A program made the position numbers and the translations under genes. From an uncultured bacterium (GTDB taxonomy: Bacteria > Patescibacteriota > Minisyncoccia > Phycocordibacterales > UBA2100), in the NCBI GenBank assembly GCA_903881205.1, contig CAIRSC010000074.1, positions 1 through 24,602 of the forward strand: a DNA stretch of 24,602 nt, in the 5' to 3' direction. Shown in pieces: positions 6,537 to 13,051 of this stretch; within the stretch, counting starts at the first letter, position 1, and every line of letters starts with the position of its first letter. Below the pieces are notes generated by a model. That model did no database searches, had not been told where the DNA came from, and was given only the letters and a program-made list of their open reading frames with translations.

Positions 6537-8948
6537 ATGGAGGGAGTTTTGAGTACGCGAGGAACATATCACATCATCGGGGCCGCCTTCTTCATATCCG
6601 GGGTACTATCACTCATATATGAAGTGACCTGGGTTCGGATGCTCTCTCTGTTTTTCGGTAGCGACGCATATGCTGCAAGCATCACTCTCAGCGTGTTTAT
6701 GGCCGGCCTGGCTCTCGGAAGTTGGCTCGTGGGCCGCGTCGGTGACCGTATCGAACGACCGATCGTGTTCTACGGCGTCTGCGAAATGATGATCTCTATC
6801 AGCGCCTTACTCGTGCCGCATGCGCTTGACGTTTTTTTACCTGCATACCGTCTTGTCTACACATACTTTGACGCTGCCCCGTTGGGCTATGAAGCATTCC
6901 GTGTGGGTGTCGCGGTTGTCATCCTGTTGATTCCCACCGCCTGTATGGGAGCGACGCTTCCTCTGCTTGTGCGCGCGCTGTCAAAAAATATCGCGCAACT
7001 CGGATTCGACGTCGGTTATCTTTATGGATTGAATCTGGCGGGTGCTTTTACCGGTGTCCTCATGGCGGGATTTGTACTTCTTCCTCTTGTCGGCGTCGCG
7101 CTGACCGTAACGGTTGCGGCCACTGCGGGTCTGTGCCTCGGCATTCTCAGTATTGTCTTCGGATATTCGCGCAATGTTCCATGTGTTCCGCCGGCGAGCG
7201 AGAAAGCGTCTGTTCCAATGTTGCTCACACGCGACCGGAAGATGCTATTGCTCATTATGGCAATTTCGGGAGCTGCCGCGCTGGCGCTGGAAGTTGTATG
7301 GATGCGGATGCTCGTACAGACTTTTTTGTCGACGGCACAGGTATTTTCCGTCATGTTGGCATGCTTCCTGTCCGGACTCGGGGCGGGAAGTTTTCTTGCG
7401 GGCGGCATTGTCGACAGATTAAAAACTCCGTTTTATGCGCTCATTTTTCTGCAAGTCATGCTCGGTGCGAGCGTCGCGTTCATGCTGGTGCTGAATGCCA
7501 TGGTGCCGACAGGGGTCAGCCACTTCTCGCATATACTTGCAACATTGCTGCCTTTCCCAGCAGCAAATATGGCCGCCAAATTTCTGATGGCGCTTATCGA
7601 CGTCCTCGTACCGTCATTGCTGCTCGGAGCAACATTTCCCGTCGCGGTGCGCGCATTCGTCGAACATATCGGGCAGCGCACCGAAGCCGCCGGGAAGATT
7701 TATGCATGGAATACCGCTGGGGCTATTGCCGGCTCTCTACTAGGGGGATTCGTACTACTGCCGTTTCTCGGAACAGCAAGAGCGATATTGTTCTTGGCGG
7801 TCGTGTTTCTATTAAACGGGTTGGCAGCAGGCTTCCGTTGGGCATGGCACACCGGTACGCTCATTTCGCGCCGGTCAGCGCTTTATGTGGGTTTCACTGT
7901 GCTGTGCATCGGCATATTCGGTGCGATAGGAATAAGTCCTTCGCAAGAATTCTTGTTCGAGAACAAACTCCCTGAGCGGGTTGCCGTGAGTTCTTCACAG
8001 ATCATTTACCGAAGCGACGGGGCACTCAGTACGGTCGTCGTACTCAAAGAAGCGAACAGAAAAACTCTCTTAATAAACGCCGCCGCTGTCGCTGTCGCAC
8101 AGGAGAAGTGGACCGATAATGCCGGATTCATATTCAAGTCCCTTCTTCCGCTCGTGCTCCATAAAGCGCCGGAGCGTGTCGCCGTTATGGGCTACGGCAT
8201 AGGTATCACAGCACGGGCCGCGGAACTCTATCCGGGCACACAATCAGTACGAATCGTTGAACTTAATCAGGACGTAATTGAGGCGCAAAAATATTTTTCG
8301 GATATAAACGGGGATGCGCTTAATAATACGAAGGTGCTTCTCCGTGTTGATGACGCCCGTAACTTTATGCACATGACGGACGAGCGGTTTGACATGATAA
8401 CGACCGACTCAGTCCATCCGCGGGCCGCCGGCGTAGGTGATTTGTATTCAAGAGAATACTACGAGTCCATCAGCAAGCGACTGAATGACGGCGGATTCGT
8501 TCTGCAGTGGATACCTATTAAGGGCATTTCTCCTGAGTCCTTCGATGTGGCACTCCGCACGTTTGTTCGTGTGTTTCCGAACACGACGCTCTGGTACGCA
8601 GATGATCAAATTTCACTTCTTGCCACGAACGGCCCTGTGGCCATCGATTGCACGGTGCTTGAAAAAAACCTTGCAAGTCCGGAGGTACGGGCATCGTTCC
8701 CTTTCATTCAAGCGTATACACCCCGAACACTGCTGGACACCCTCCTCATGGGTCCGGAGCAGGTCAGAAAATACCTCGATCGTAACGGTGGTCGCAACGA
8801 AAATACGGACGATAATTCTTATTTGCAATATCACATTCCGCTTGAACCTGTCCTGAGCAGTGATCCCGCGGCAATCGTAGAAAATCTCACTCGTTATGCG
8901 GGGCACGATGCTGCAATTTTTGATACAAACTGCAATCCGTACATCTAG
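6537..8948 (+). CDS. Membrane-fused spermidine synthase-like protein
   Basis: 803 residues from ATG 6537. The first ~490 residues form an integral membrane domain with about a dozen helices, starting with GAAFFISGVLSLIYEVTWVR, the usual opening of fused-MFS/spermidine-synthase proteins, and containing two similar halves (ALGSWLVGRVGDR and GAGSFLAGGIVDR). The C-terminal ~300 residues are an aminopropyltransferase-type Rossmann domain: glycine-rich MGYGIGITARA, acidic VELNQDVI, the DDARNF segment and ITTDSVHPRAAGVGDLYSREYYE, which holds the family's catalytic Asp region. Activity on putrescine is not assured; several fused proteins have no demonstrated substrate. An upstream in-frame GTG-type start at 6471 would run through the divergent promoter and is rejected. 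GGAGGGAG follows the ATG, and a TTG at 6549 is a weaker alternative. Confidence 0.88.
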   Translation: MEGVLSTRGTYHIIGAAFFISGVLSLIYEVTWVRMLSLFFGSDAYAASITLSVFMAGLALGSWLVGRVGDRIERPIVFYGVCEMMISISALLVPHALDVFLPAYRLVYTYFDAAPLGYEAFRVGVAVVILLIPTACMGATLPLLVRALSKNIAQLGFDVGYLYGLNLAGAFTGVLMAGFVLLPLVGVALTVTVAATAGLCLGILSIVFGYSRNVPCVPPASEKASVPMLLTRDRKMLLLIMAISGAAALALEVVWMRMLVQTFLSTAQVFSVMLACFLSGLGAGSFLAGGIVDRLKTPFYALIFLQVMLGASVAFMLVLNAMVPTGVSHFSHILATLLPFPAANMAAKFLMALIDVLVPSLLLGATFPVAVRAFVEHIGQRTEAAGKIYAWNTAGAIAGSLLGGFVLLPFLGTARAILFLAVVFLLNGLAAGFRWAWHTGTLISRRSALYVGFTVLCIGIFGAIGISPSQEFLFENKLPERVAVSSSQIIYRSDGALSTVVVLKEANRKTLLINAAAVAVAQEKWTDNAGFIFKSLLPLVLHKAPERVAVMGYGIGITARAAELYPGTQSVRIVELNQDVIEAQKYFSDINGDALNNTKVLLRVDDARNFMHMTDERFDMITTDSVHPRAAGVGDLYSREYYESISKRLNDGGFVLQWIPIKGISPESFDVALRTFVRVFPNTTLWYADDQISLLATNGPVAIDCTVLEKNLASPEVRASFPFIQAYTPRTLLDTLLMGPEQVRKYLDRNGGRNENTDDNSYLQYHIPLEPVLSSDPAAIVENLTRYAGHDAAIFDTNCNPYI

Positions 8949-8986
8949 TGCTAAGGCTGGGGGTACCAACGGTGACGGCCAACAGG

Positions 8987-9061
8987 TCACGTCAAGCGGT
9001 TGTCGCCTTTGAGCGCCTTGATCGATTCAGAAAAATCAGACTGGCGGTGAAAGCGGACCAT
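8987..9061 (-). pseudogene. N-terminal remnant of a second alkA-like gene
   Basis: Reading on the minus strand from ATG 9061 gives 24 codons containing SDFSESIKALKGDN, matching PDFSESIKVLNKDK at the start of the intact glycosylase (4540-5178), then a TGA. At nucleotide level 9011-9039 matches 5137-5165 at 27 of 29 bases. Nothing further downstream resembles alkA, so this is a duplication scrap and not a working gene. Confidence 0.7.
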
Positions 9062-9079
9062 ACAATGAGCATCATACGC

Positions 9080-9346
9080 CTTTCATGTTCGTTCGCTTCG
9101 CTATCGGGCAACGCAGAACTCCTGGGCGATCGCGCAAAAATTAAGGAAATATAGAATTTTTTCTACAAAGCATGGTTTGACGGCCTTGAGGACGAGGGCA
9201 TTACGTTCATCAAGGTCCGGGTGACGCGCGCCGAATATTGGGATCATCCGGGCGGTATTGTGGGCACATACGTAGACATGGTAAAGCATATCGTCACAGG
9301 AAAACAGGACGAAAATGAAGAGTATGAGGTGATCGTGTTCAATTAG
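9080..9346 (+). pseudogene. C-terminal remnant of a pyridoxamine-5'-phosphate-oxidase-like general stress protein
   Basis: The plus frame reads LSGNAELLGDRAKIKEI (from about 9104), then TAG at 9152-9154, then YKAWFDGLEDEGITF and AEYWDHPGGIVGTYVDMV to a natural TAG at 9344-9346. This is the C-terminal half of the general stress protein 26 / PNPOx-like family; the expected residue at the in-frame stop is the Trp of the KELW motif, so a single TGG to TAG change would explain it. The N-terminal FMN-binding half is missing. Disrupted by both truncation and nonsense change. Confidence 0.75.
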
Positions 9347-9407
9347 TTGCGCGCACGAGTAAGGGCCCTCGACTGTGCGGGGATGCAATGCATTTGAATG
9401 ATATTAT

Positions 9408-9674
9408 TTGGAAATGACAAATCCCGTGCTGCGTGATCCGGAGCTCCTCATTCTCGACGAAGCGACCGCCAACATCGATACGGTGACCGAACAACTGCTC
9501 GAAGACATTCTCAAGAAACTTCCCGCGCGTACGACGCGCGTCATCATCGCGCACCGCCTCAACACGATAGAGAACGCCGACGAAATATTCTTCGTCAACG
9601 GCGGAGAGGTGACAGAGGCGGGATCAATTGATCATGCGGTAGAGATGCTGCTGCACGGCAAGCGCGCGAGCTAA
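9408..9674 (+). pseudogene. C-terminal fragment of an ABC exporter ATPase
   Basis: 88 codons beginning next to Walker B: RDPELLILDEATANID (the D-loop), then TTRVIIAHRLNTIENAD (switch His) and the usual FFVNGGEVTEAGS tail. Walker A, Q-loop, signature motif and the whole membrane domain are absent, so it cannot hydrolyse ATP alone. It differs from the corresponding end of the intact exporter at 1295-3094, so it derives from a different transporter. A strong terminator follows immediately. Confidence 0.85.
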
Positions 9675-9675
9675 A

Positions 9676-9702
9676 CAAAAAGCGCCGTATCGGCGCTTTT
9701 TG
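9676..9702. terminator. Bidirectional Rho-independent terminator
   Basis: Perfect 12-bp stem (9676-9687 with 9691-9702) and 3-nt loop, flanked by A5 and T5 runs. Works for the ABC remnant on plus and for tRNA-Ser on minus. Confidence 0.93.
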
Positions 9703-9709
9703 TTATCTG

Positions 9710-9796
9710 CGGAGAGGGAGGGATTTGAACCCTCGAGACCCTTACGAGTCTGCCGGTTTTCGAAACCGGTGCCTTCGACCACTCAGCCACCTCTCC
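9710..9796 (-). tRNA. tRNA-Ser(CGA)
   Basis: Class II tRNA of 87 nt. Acceptor GGAGAGG/CCTCTCC, anticodon stem CCGGT/ACCGG with loop TTCGAAA (anticodon CGA at 9762-9760), long variable arm built from GACTCGTAAGGGTC, T-loop TTCAAAT and discriminator G. The CCA is not encoded, unlike tRNA-Val and tRNA-Glu in this window. Followed on its strand by the 9676-9702 terminator. Confidence 0.95.
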
Positions 9797-9798
9797 AA

Positions 9799-9914
9799 GG
9801 ACAGGCCATATGGCCCGTCCGGTCGTGTTCGGAAGATAGATCTTCCGAACGATTATTCGCCCTTGAGAGAGCGAATAAAAATGATCTGACCGAGAGATAC
9901 CATATCATTTTTTT
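9799..9914. repeat. Run of four successive inverted repeats
   Basis: Between the two tRNA genes: 9799-9820 (palindrome around CCATATGG, 10 of 11 pairs), 9827-9850 (11-bp perfect stem, 2-nt loop), 9853-9878 (8-bp stem, 10-nt loop) and 9877-9912 (9-bp stem, T-run after it). The last could terminate plus-strand transcription; the role of the others is unknown. Confidence 0.7.
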
Positions 9915-9941
9915 GCCAAGTGACCAAAAAAAACGTATTAT
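9913..9941 (+). promoter_or_regulatory. Promoter of tRNA-Glu
   Basis: TTGCCA (9913-9918), 17-nt spacer, TATTAT (9936-9941); predicted start near 9948, about 37 nt before the tRNA. The 5' leader holds a small hairpin CCGTTC/GAACGG. Confidence 0.65.
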
Positions 9942-9984
9942 AAGCCCGCCTTTGCCCCGTTCGGTCTGAACGGTGTCGAGCGAA

Positions 9985-10059
9985 GGCCCCATCGTCTAAC
10001 GGTTAGGACGCCGGCTTTTCAAGCCGTTAATCGGGGTTCGATTCCCCGTGGGGTCACCA
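9985..10059 (+). tRNA. tRNA-Glu(TTC)
   Basis: Acceptor GGCCCCA/TGGGGTC with one G-T pair, anticodon loop TTTTCAA (anticodon TTC), T-arm CGGGG-TTCGATT-CCCCG, encoded CCA at 10057-10059. The outermost anticodon-stem pair is a C-T mismatch. The frame of the downstream TIGR02391-like gene opens inside the 3' end of this tRNA. Confidence 0.93.
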
Positions 10060-10674
10060 AGTCAGAAGTTTTATCGGTATCCGTTTGATTCAGCTCGTAA
10101 ACTAAGGACATTTTCTTGGTTCCAAATTTCTTTCCATCAAAAGCCACTTTTTCTGGAAATGGAAGCCTGGATGTATCTCGAGCGACAAGGATTTGTTGCT
10201 CCGTTGCCCGGCCAGCAAGGAGAGTGGATGTTCGTTACGCGCCGCGGAAAGAAAGTTGCCGATGATGATGACTTTGAAAACTACAAGCAAATATATTTAC
10301 TAGCATCTGATAGCTTAGACCCTGTCTTACTGCAGAAAGTTAAGTCTGATTTTGCACGCGGTGATTATGACAGCGCGATTCTGAAGGCATACAAGGAGGT
10401 TGAGGTCCGGGTACGCAAAAAGGCAGGGCTTTCCGCAAGCGACATCGGCGTAAATTTAATGATTGCTGCATTTAATCCCAGTGGAGGCGTTCTAACTGAT
10501 TCAAGTGCGGAGGCTGGAGAGAAACAAGCCCGCATGCAATTGTTTGCTGGCGCGATAGGTACATATAAAAACCCCTCCAGTCATAGAGATGTAGCTCTTT
10601 GCGATCCTAAGGAAGCAGCGGATATAATTCATATGGCAAACCAACTTCTGCGAATAGTCGACAAGCTGCCCTAA
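10048..10674 (+). CDS. TIGR02391-family protein, probably 5'-truncated at tRNA-Glu
   Basis: The C-terminal ~110 residues fit TIGR02391: DYDSAILKAYKEVEVRVRKK, LMIAAFNP, and FAGAIGTYKNPSSHRDVALCDPKEAAD with the family's conserved NPxxHR. Before that is a winged-helix-like piece, MEAWMYLERQGFVAP and GEWMFVTRRGKKV. Members occur with restriction or phage-defence genes and mobile elements; no activity is established. The frame opens with a GTG inside the tRNA-Glu 3' end, an implausible start; ATG 10159 (MEAWMY) is the first ordinary one but lacks a clear Shine-Dalgarno or -10. The N-terminal domain of longer members appears lost, as if DNA had joined at the tRNA end. Confidence 0.65.
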   Translation: MGSPSQKFYRYPFDSARKLRTFSWFQISFHQKPLFLEMEAWMYLERQGFVAPLPGQQGEWMFVTRRGKKVADDDDFENYKQIYLLASDSLDPVLLQKVKSDFARGDYDSAILKAYKEVEVRVRKKAGLSASDIGVNLMIAAFNPSGGVLTDSSAEAGEKQARMQLFAGAIGTYKNPSSHRDVALCDPKEAADIIHMANQLLRIVDKLP

Positions 10675-10713
10675 TACGATTCTAGTCCCTAGAAGCAGTC
10701 TAAAATGGCATAC

Positions 10714-10741
10714 TTGCCAAATAACCGCTACGCATTACTCT
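10714..10741 (+). promoter_or_regulatory. Promoter of the 98-residue membrane protein
   Basis: TTGCCA (10714-10719), 16-nt spacer, TACTCT (10736-10741). Predicted transcription start coincides with the A of ATG 10748, so a leaderless mRNA is expected. Confidence 0.55.
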
Positions 10742-10747
10742 CATGGA

Positions 10748-11044
10748 ATGGAACAAATCCTTATTCGGGTGGTAGGAGCAGTAGTTGCCGCACTGGCACT
10801 TAATCTATTGCATCTGAACACTAAAAGGGTTGTTATCTCGCACGCACAGCCGATCGGTTGGATATGGAAGGCTATGGCTCTTGCAGGGAAAATTCTCTTC
10901 TTCTACGGTCTTTTTGTTTACCTATCAAACTTGTTTGTCACTGGCCCTACAGCTCCAAATACCGGCACAGGGGCCATTATGTTCAGCTTAGGGCTCATTC
11001 TATGGATATGGGGCGGACTGGTGATTTATTTTAAGCGTAACTAA
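10748..11044 (+). CDS. Small three-helix membrane protein, unknown
   Basis: 98 residues with three predicted membrane helices: VVGAVVAALALNLL (~7-20), AMALAGKILFFYGLFVYLSN (~38-57) and MFSLGLILWIWGGLVIYF (~78-95), ending in a positive KRN. Not recognised as a named family. Start supported by the promoter directly upstream. It lies between a TIGR02391-like gene and the repeat protein in what looks like a decayed island, and is AT-richer than the housekeeping block. Confidence 0.6.
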   Translation: MEQILIRVVGAVVAALALNLLHLNTKRVVISHAQPIGWIWKAMALAGKILFFYGLFVYLSNLFVTGPTAPNTGTGAIMFSLGLILWIWGGLVIYFKRN

Positions 11045-11046
11045 AC

Positions 11047-11089
11047 TGTCTTACACTGGATAAGGGAATGCCCTTAAATCTGTTAGGAT
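11047..11089 (+). promoter_or_regulatory. Promoter region of the C-x6-C repeat protein
   Basis: TGT-TAGGAT (11081-11089), an extended -10, starts 13 nt before ATG 11097 and predicts a leaderless mRNA. Further up, TGTCTTACACTGG (11047-11059) matches 3945-3957 exactly and could be another -10 (TACACT); it would give a ~33-nt leader containing the hairpin AAGGG-AATG-CCCTT. Confidence 0.5.
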
Positions 11090-11096
11090 TGTGCCA

Positions 11097-11831
11097 ATGA
11101 AGAACTTATTACTTCTTGTGCTCTTTGCCTGTGTATTGGGGCTAGGTCTCATTGTGTGCCCTCAGGGGGTTGCTGAAGCGGCTGGAAATCCTTATGCCTA
11201 CATCTGTGAGAGTGGGGTCGTATCTTGCGATCAGCTCACAGCAAGTTTTGAGGTGTATCAGGATGACGCAGACACTTATTTTGTATGCGTATCAGGAGCA
11301 CCCGCTTGTAACTCTATAAACGCTATATACACCGCTGTAAGAGACAGTGGCAGTGATTTCAATATCTGCAAAGGCGGTTCTAGCATATGTAATGTTGCAA
11401 ACGGAGATGCTTATATGGAGAAAAATGACCGAACGTCCTTTTATGTTTGTAAGGGCAATTTGCCCGTGTGTAATGTAGCTAACGGTGACTACTACATCGA
11501 AAAAGATACTGCCGATACTTGGGATATATGCGAAAGTCGTATTCCGGTATGTAATTACGCAAACGACAGCTATATCTTTAAGATAAACGCTCCTACAAAG
11601 TCCTATACATCCGAACCGGTATCGTATATTCCTGAAACTACTTCCGTTAAAGCCGCGGTAGTGAAAAAAACACCTACGTCGGTTGTTGTAGCTCCTATCC
11701 CAACGCCCGTAGATGCCGTCACCTTTTTGGGTACGAGTACACCCGCTCAGGCAACAACCTCTGAGCCGGTACCCACCTATAAACCATCAATCATCCAACG
11801 TCTCGTATCCTGGATACTTTCGTTTTTCTAA
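11097..11831 (+). CDS. Secreted protein of five exact 27-residue C-x6-C repeats with C-terminal hydrophobic tail
   Basis: 244 residues. Signal peptide MKNLLLLVLFACVLGLGLIV with likely cleavage near residue 29 (VAEA-AG). Mature repeats place cysteine pairs at 37/44, 64/71, 91/98, 118/125 and 145/152: each pair is C-x6-C and successive pairs are exactly 27 apart. Units look like (F/Y/W)-x-(I/V/C)-C-x6-C-N-x2-N followed by a charged Asp/Lys segment; repeats 3-5 share CNxAN. A ~60-residue Pro/Thr/Val linker follows, then PSIIQRLVSWILSFF, an amphipathic or membrane-inserting tail. Ten paired cysteines suggest disulfides outside the cell. I recognise no family. A GTG 6 nt upstream is possible, but ATG 11097 fits the -10. 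Confidence 0.8.
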   Translation: MKNLLLLVLFACVLGLGLIVCPQGVAEAAGNPYAYICESGVVSCDQLTASFEVYQDDADTYFVCVSGAPACNSINAIYTAVRDSGSDFNICKGGSSICNVANGDAYMEKNDRTSFYVCKGNLPVCNVANGDYYIEKDTADTWDICESRIPVCNYANDSYIFKINAPTKSYTSEPVSYIPETTSVKAAVVKKTPTSVVVAPIPTPVDAVTFLGTSTPAQATTSEPVPTYKPSIIQRLVSWILSFF

Positions 11832-11846
11832 AACTGCCTTACGAGC

Positions 11847-11870
11847 CAAAGCCTCTTCGCGGCTTTTTGT
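11847..11870 (+). terminator. Rho-independent terminator after the repeat protein
   Basis: Stem AAAGCC (11848-11853) with GGCTTT (11861-11866), 7-nt loop, then TTTTTGTT; 16 nt after the stop codon. Confidence 0.85.
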
Positions 11871-11943
11871 TCCTCGCTCATTTTAGTTCCCATAGGTAGT
11901 AAGACTTATTTCTAATCCCTAAGGGTAGTCTTAGAGTTGGCTG

Positions 11944-12084
11944 TTAAGCCTGTAACTGTTTATCATTTACAGTATCCTCGAGTTCTCGCCCGAAGACGTA
12001 CCAATGGTTCAGTTCCGCTACGAGTTGGTTCCAATTCTGTCCCACTTGGGTCACAAATTTTTTAGCCTTATTTCTCAACACCGT
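11944..12084 (-). pseudogene. Recombinase-like C-terminal remnant, copy 1
   Basis: An open minus-strand frame of 46 codons with no start codon of its own, containing VTQVGQNWNQLVAEL, HWYVFGREL and KQLQA before a TAA. It parallels the end of copy 2 (12451-12780): VTQVGQNWNQLVQEL, QWQKFGRAI, QKLQS, stop. 12025-12054 and 12519-12548 share about 30 identical bases, while flanks differ at DNA level but stay alike as protein, so both come from one coding ancestor. Confidence 0.5.
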
Positions 12085-12134
12085 TTAGAGCACCCAAACG
12101 GGAAATTTTAGGTACTTGGAACCGCAGTAGAATT

Positions 12135-12165
12135 TACAAAAGAAAAAGGCCATCCGAAGATGGCC
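12135..12165 (-). terminator. Strong minus-strand terminator
   Basis: On the minus strand GGCCATC-TTCG-GATGGCC followed by TTTTTCTTTT (12165 to 12135). It is the only intact regulatory element in this decayed stretch and marks where the minus-strand gene or element once ended. Confidence 0.85.
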
Positions 12166-12450
12166 GAGAAAAAGTGGACAGTTTTACCGCAGACAGTCCA
12201 TCTAGTCTTGGTCTGTAGATCTACCCGCATCGCCGGGGGATCCTTAACTGCCTCGAGCTTCGGTAGCGGTTGAGGCCGCTTTAGGCACCTTAGCTACGAG
12301 TCCGGGAGCTATGCTACTCCCTTTAGTCCGTGTTCTCTCCACAATTCCTTCGATGTCGGAGCTGTAAACAGCCGCATCGACCAAGGGCAAGCCCTCAGCC
12401 GAATTCCTGAGCGAAATGTGGCACGGTCTTTCAAACTGTCCTCGGCAATA
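12166..12450 (-). other. Open frame continuing past the copy 2 stop; no assignable gene
   Basis: Directly after the TAG of the recombinase-like remnant (12451-12453) the same minus frame stays open for 68 codons to a TAA at 12244-12246, reading SAEGLPLVDAAVYSSDIEG and KAASTATEARGS. It has no start codon. Either chance or the rest of a longer protein broken by the TAG. 12166-12243 shows nothing recognisable. Confidence 0.3.
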
Positions 12451-12780
12451 CTAGCTCTGCAATTTTTGAGTGTCAATCGCTCTACCAAACTTCTGCCATT
12501 GGTACAGCTCCTGTACCAATTGGTTCCAATTCTGTCCCACTTGGGTCACCAAATGATTTACATCGTCTCCTGACGCTGCTTTTACCTTGTAAATTGGTGA
12601 TAATTCAACGGTTTTGAATTCCGGATACTGATATTGAAGGTTTTGAGGGAAGAGCGCTTTCCTTAGTTCTCGTAGCTCTCCTGGCTCGAGCATCTCCCAT
12701 ATAAGCGGCAATTCTTTAATCACTCTCGTACCGAACTTAACGGCTGCCTCTACTCCTTGGTCGGGATTGCGCAGGGTTTT
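12451..12780 (-). pseudogene. Recombinase-like C-terminal remnant, copy 2
   Basis: Minus frame open from just after TAA 12781-12783 to TAG 12451. It reads NPDQGVEAAVKFGTRV, KELPLIWEMLEPGELRELRK, ALFPQNLQYQ, FKTVELSPIYKV and VTQVGQNWNQLVQEL. The run LPLIWEML...LRKALFP...FKT.ELSPIY is what I associate with the C-terminus of large serine recombinases of CPR genomes. The catalytic resolvase domain and zinc ribbon are absent, so it is non-functional. A GTG at 12723 could start a 90-residue protein, but the coding match continues upstream of it, which argues for a truncated gene. Confidence 0.5.
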
Positions 12781-12783
12781 TTA

Positions 12784-13032
12784 GTTCGCTTTCCGCTGAG
12801 GGATTGGAGGAACTGGATTATTGGTTTTGAGTTCTGCATCGTTAGGGTCAACAATTAAAATATATATTTATCTTTTTTGATGTGTCAGACACCAGTCCCG
12901 CTTCTTACAATGGTGCCCATTGTCGAAATTCTGTCCACTGGGTCAAATAGAGAAGAAAAATGCCCGCCTCTATTTTTTCGCTCTAATAGGAGCTATTTCT
13001 CCACAGGTCATGCATCTGCGCCTCAGTAAAGG
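12784..13032. other. Non-coding, AT-rich spacer upstream of the surface protein
   Basis: No credible gene. It holds a perfect 7-bp hairpin (12907-12913 with 12917-12923), a third, shorter relative of the ATTCTGTCC...GGGTCA sequence seen in both remnants (about 12926-12945), and an 8-bp stem with T-run (12945-12975) that might be a weak terminator. Confidence 0.5.
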
Positions 13033-13040
13033 TATACAAT
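13033..13040 (+). promoter_or_regulatory. -10 element of the surface protein gene
   Basis: TATACAAT; transcription would begin near 13045-13047, after the out-of-frame ATG at 13039 and 5-7 nt before ATG 13052. This supports 13052 as start and a nearly leaderless mRNA. Confidence 0.5.
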
Positions 13041-13051
13041 GAAGCGAATTC

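Noticed and set aside
7133..7975. 280-codon plus-strand frame
   Set aside because: Out-of-frame shadow of the spermidine synthase-like gene; composition (Arg/Cys/His-rich) is typical of a shifted frame.
9700..9969. 89-codon frame reading EREGFEPSRP
   Set aside because: It translates the antisense of tRNA-Ser(CGA); such proteins are common annotation artefacts.
11062..11075. Terminator in front of the C-x6-C gene
   Set aside because: The AAGGG/CCCTT hairpin has only a 5-bp stem and no T-run after it.
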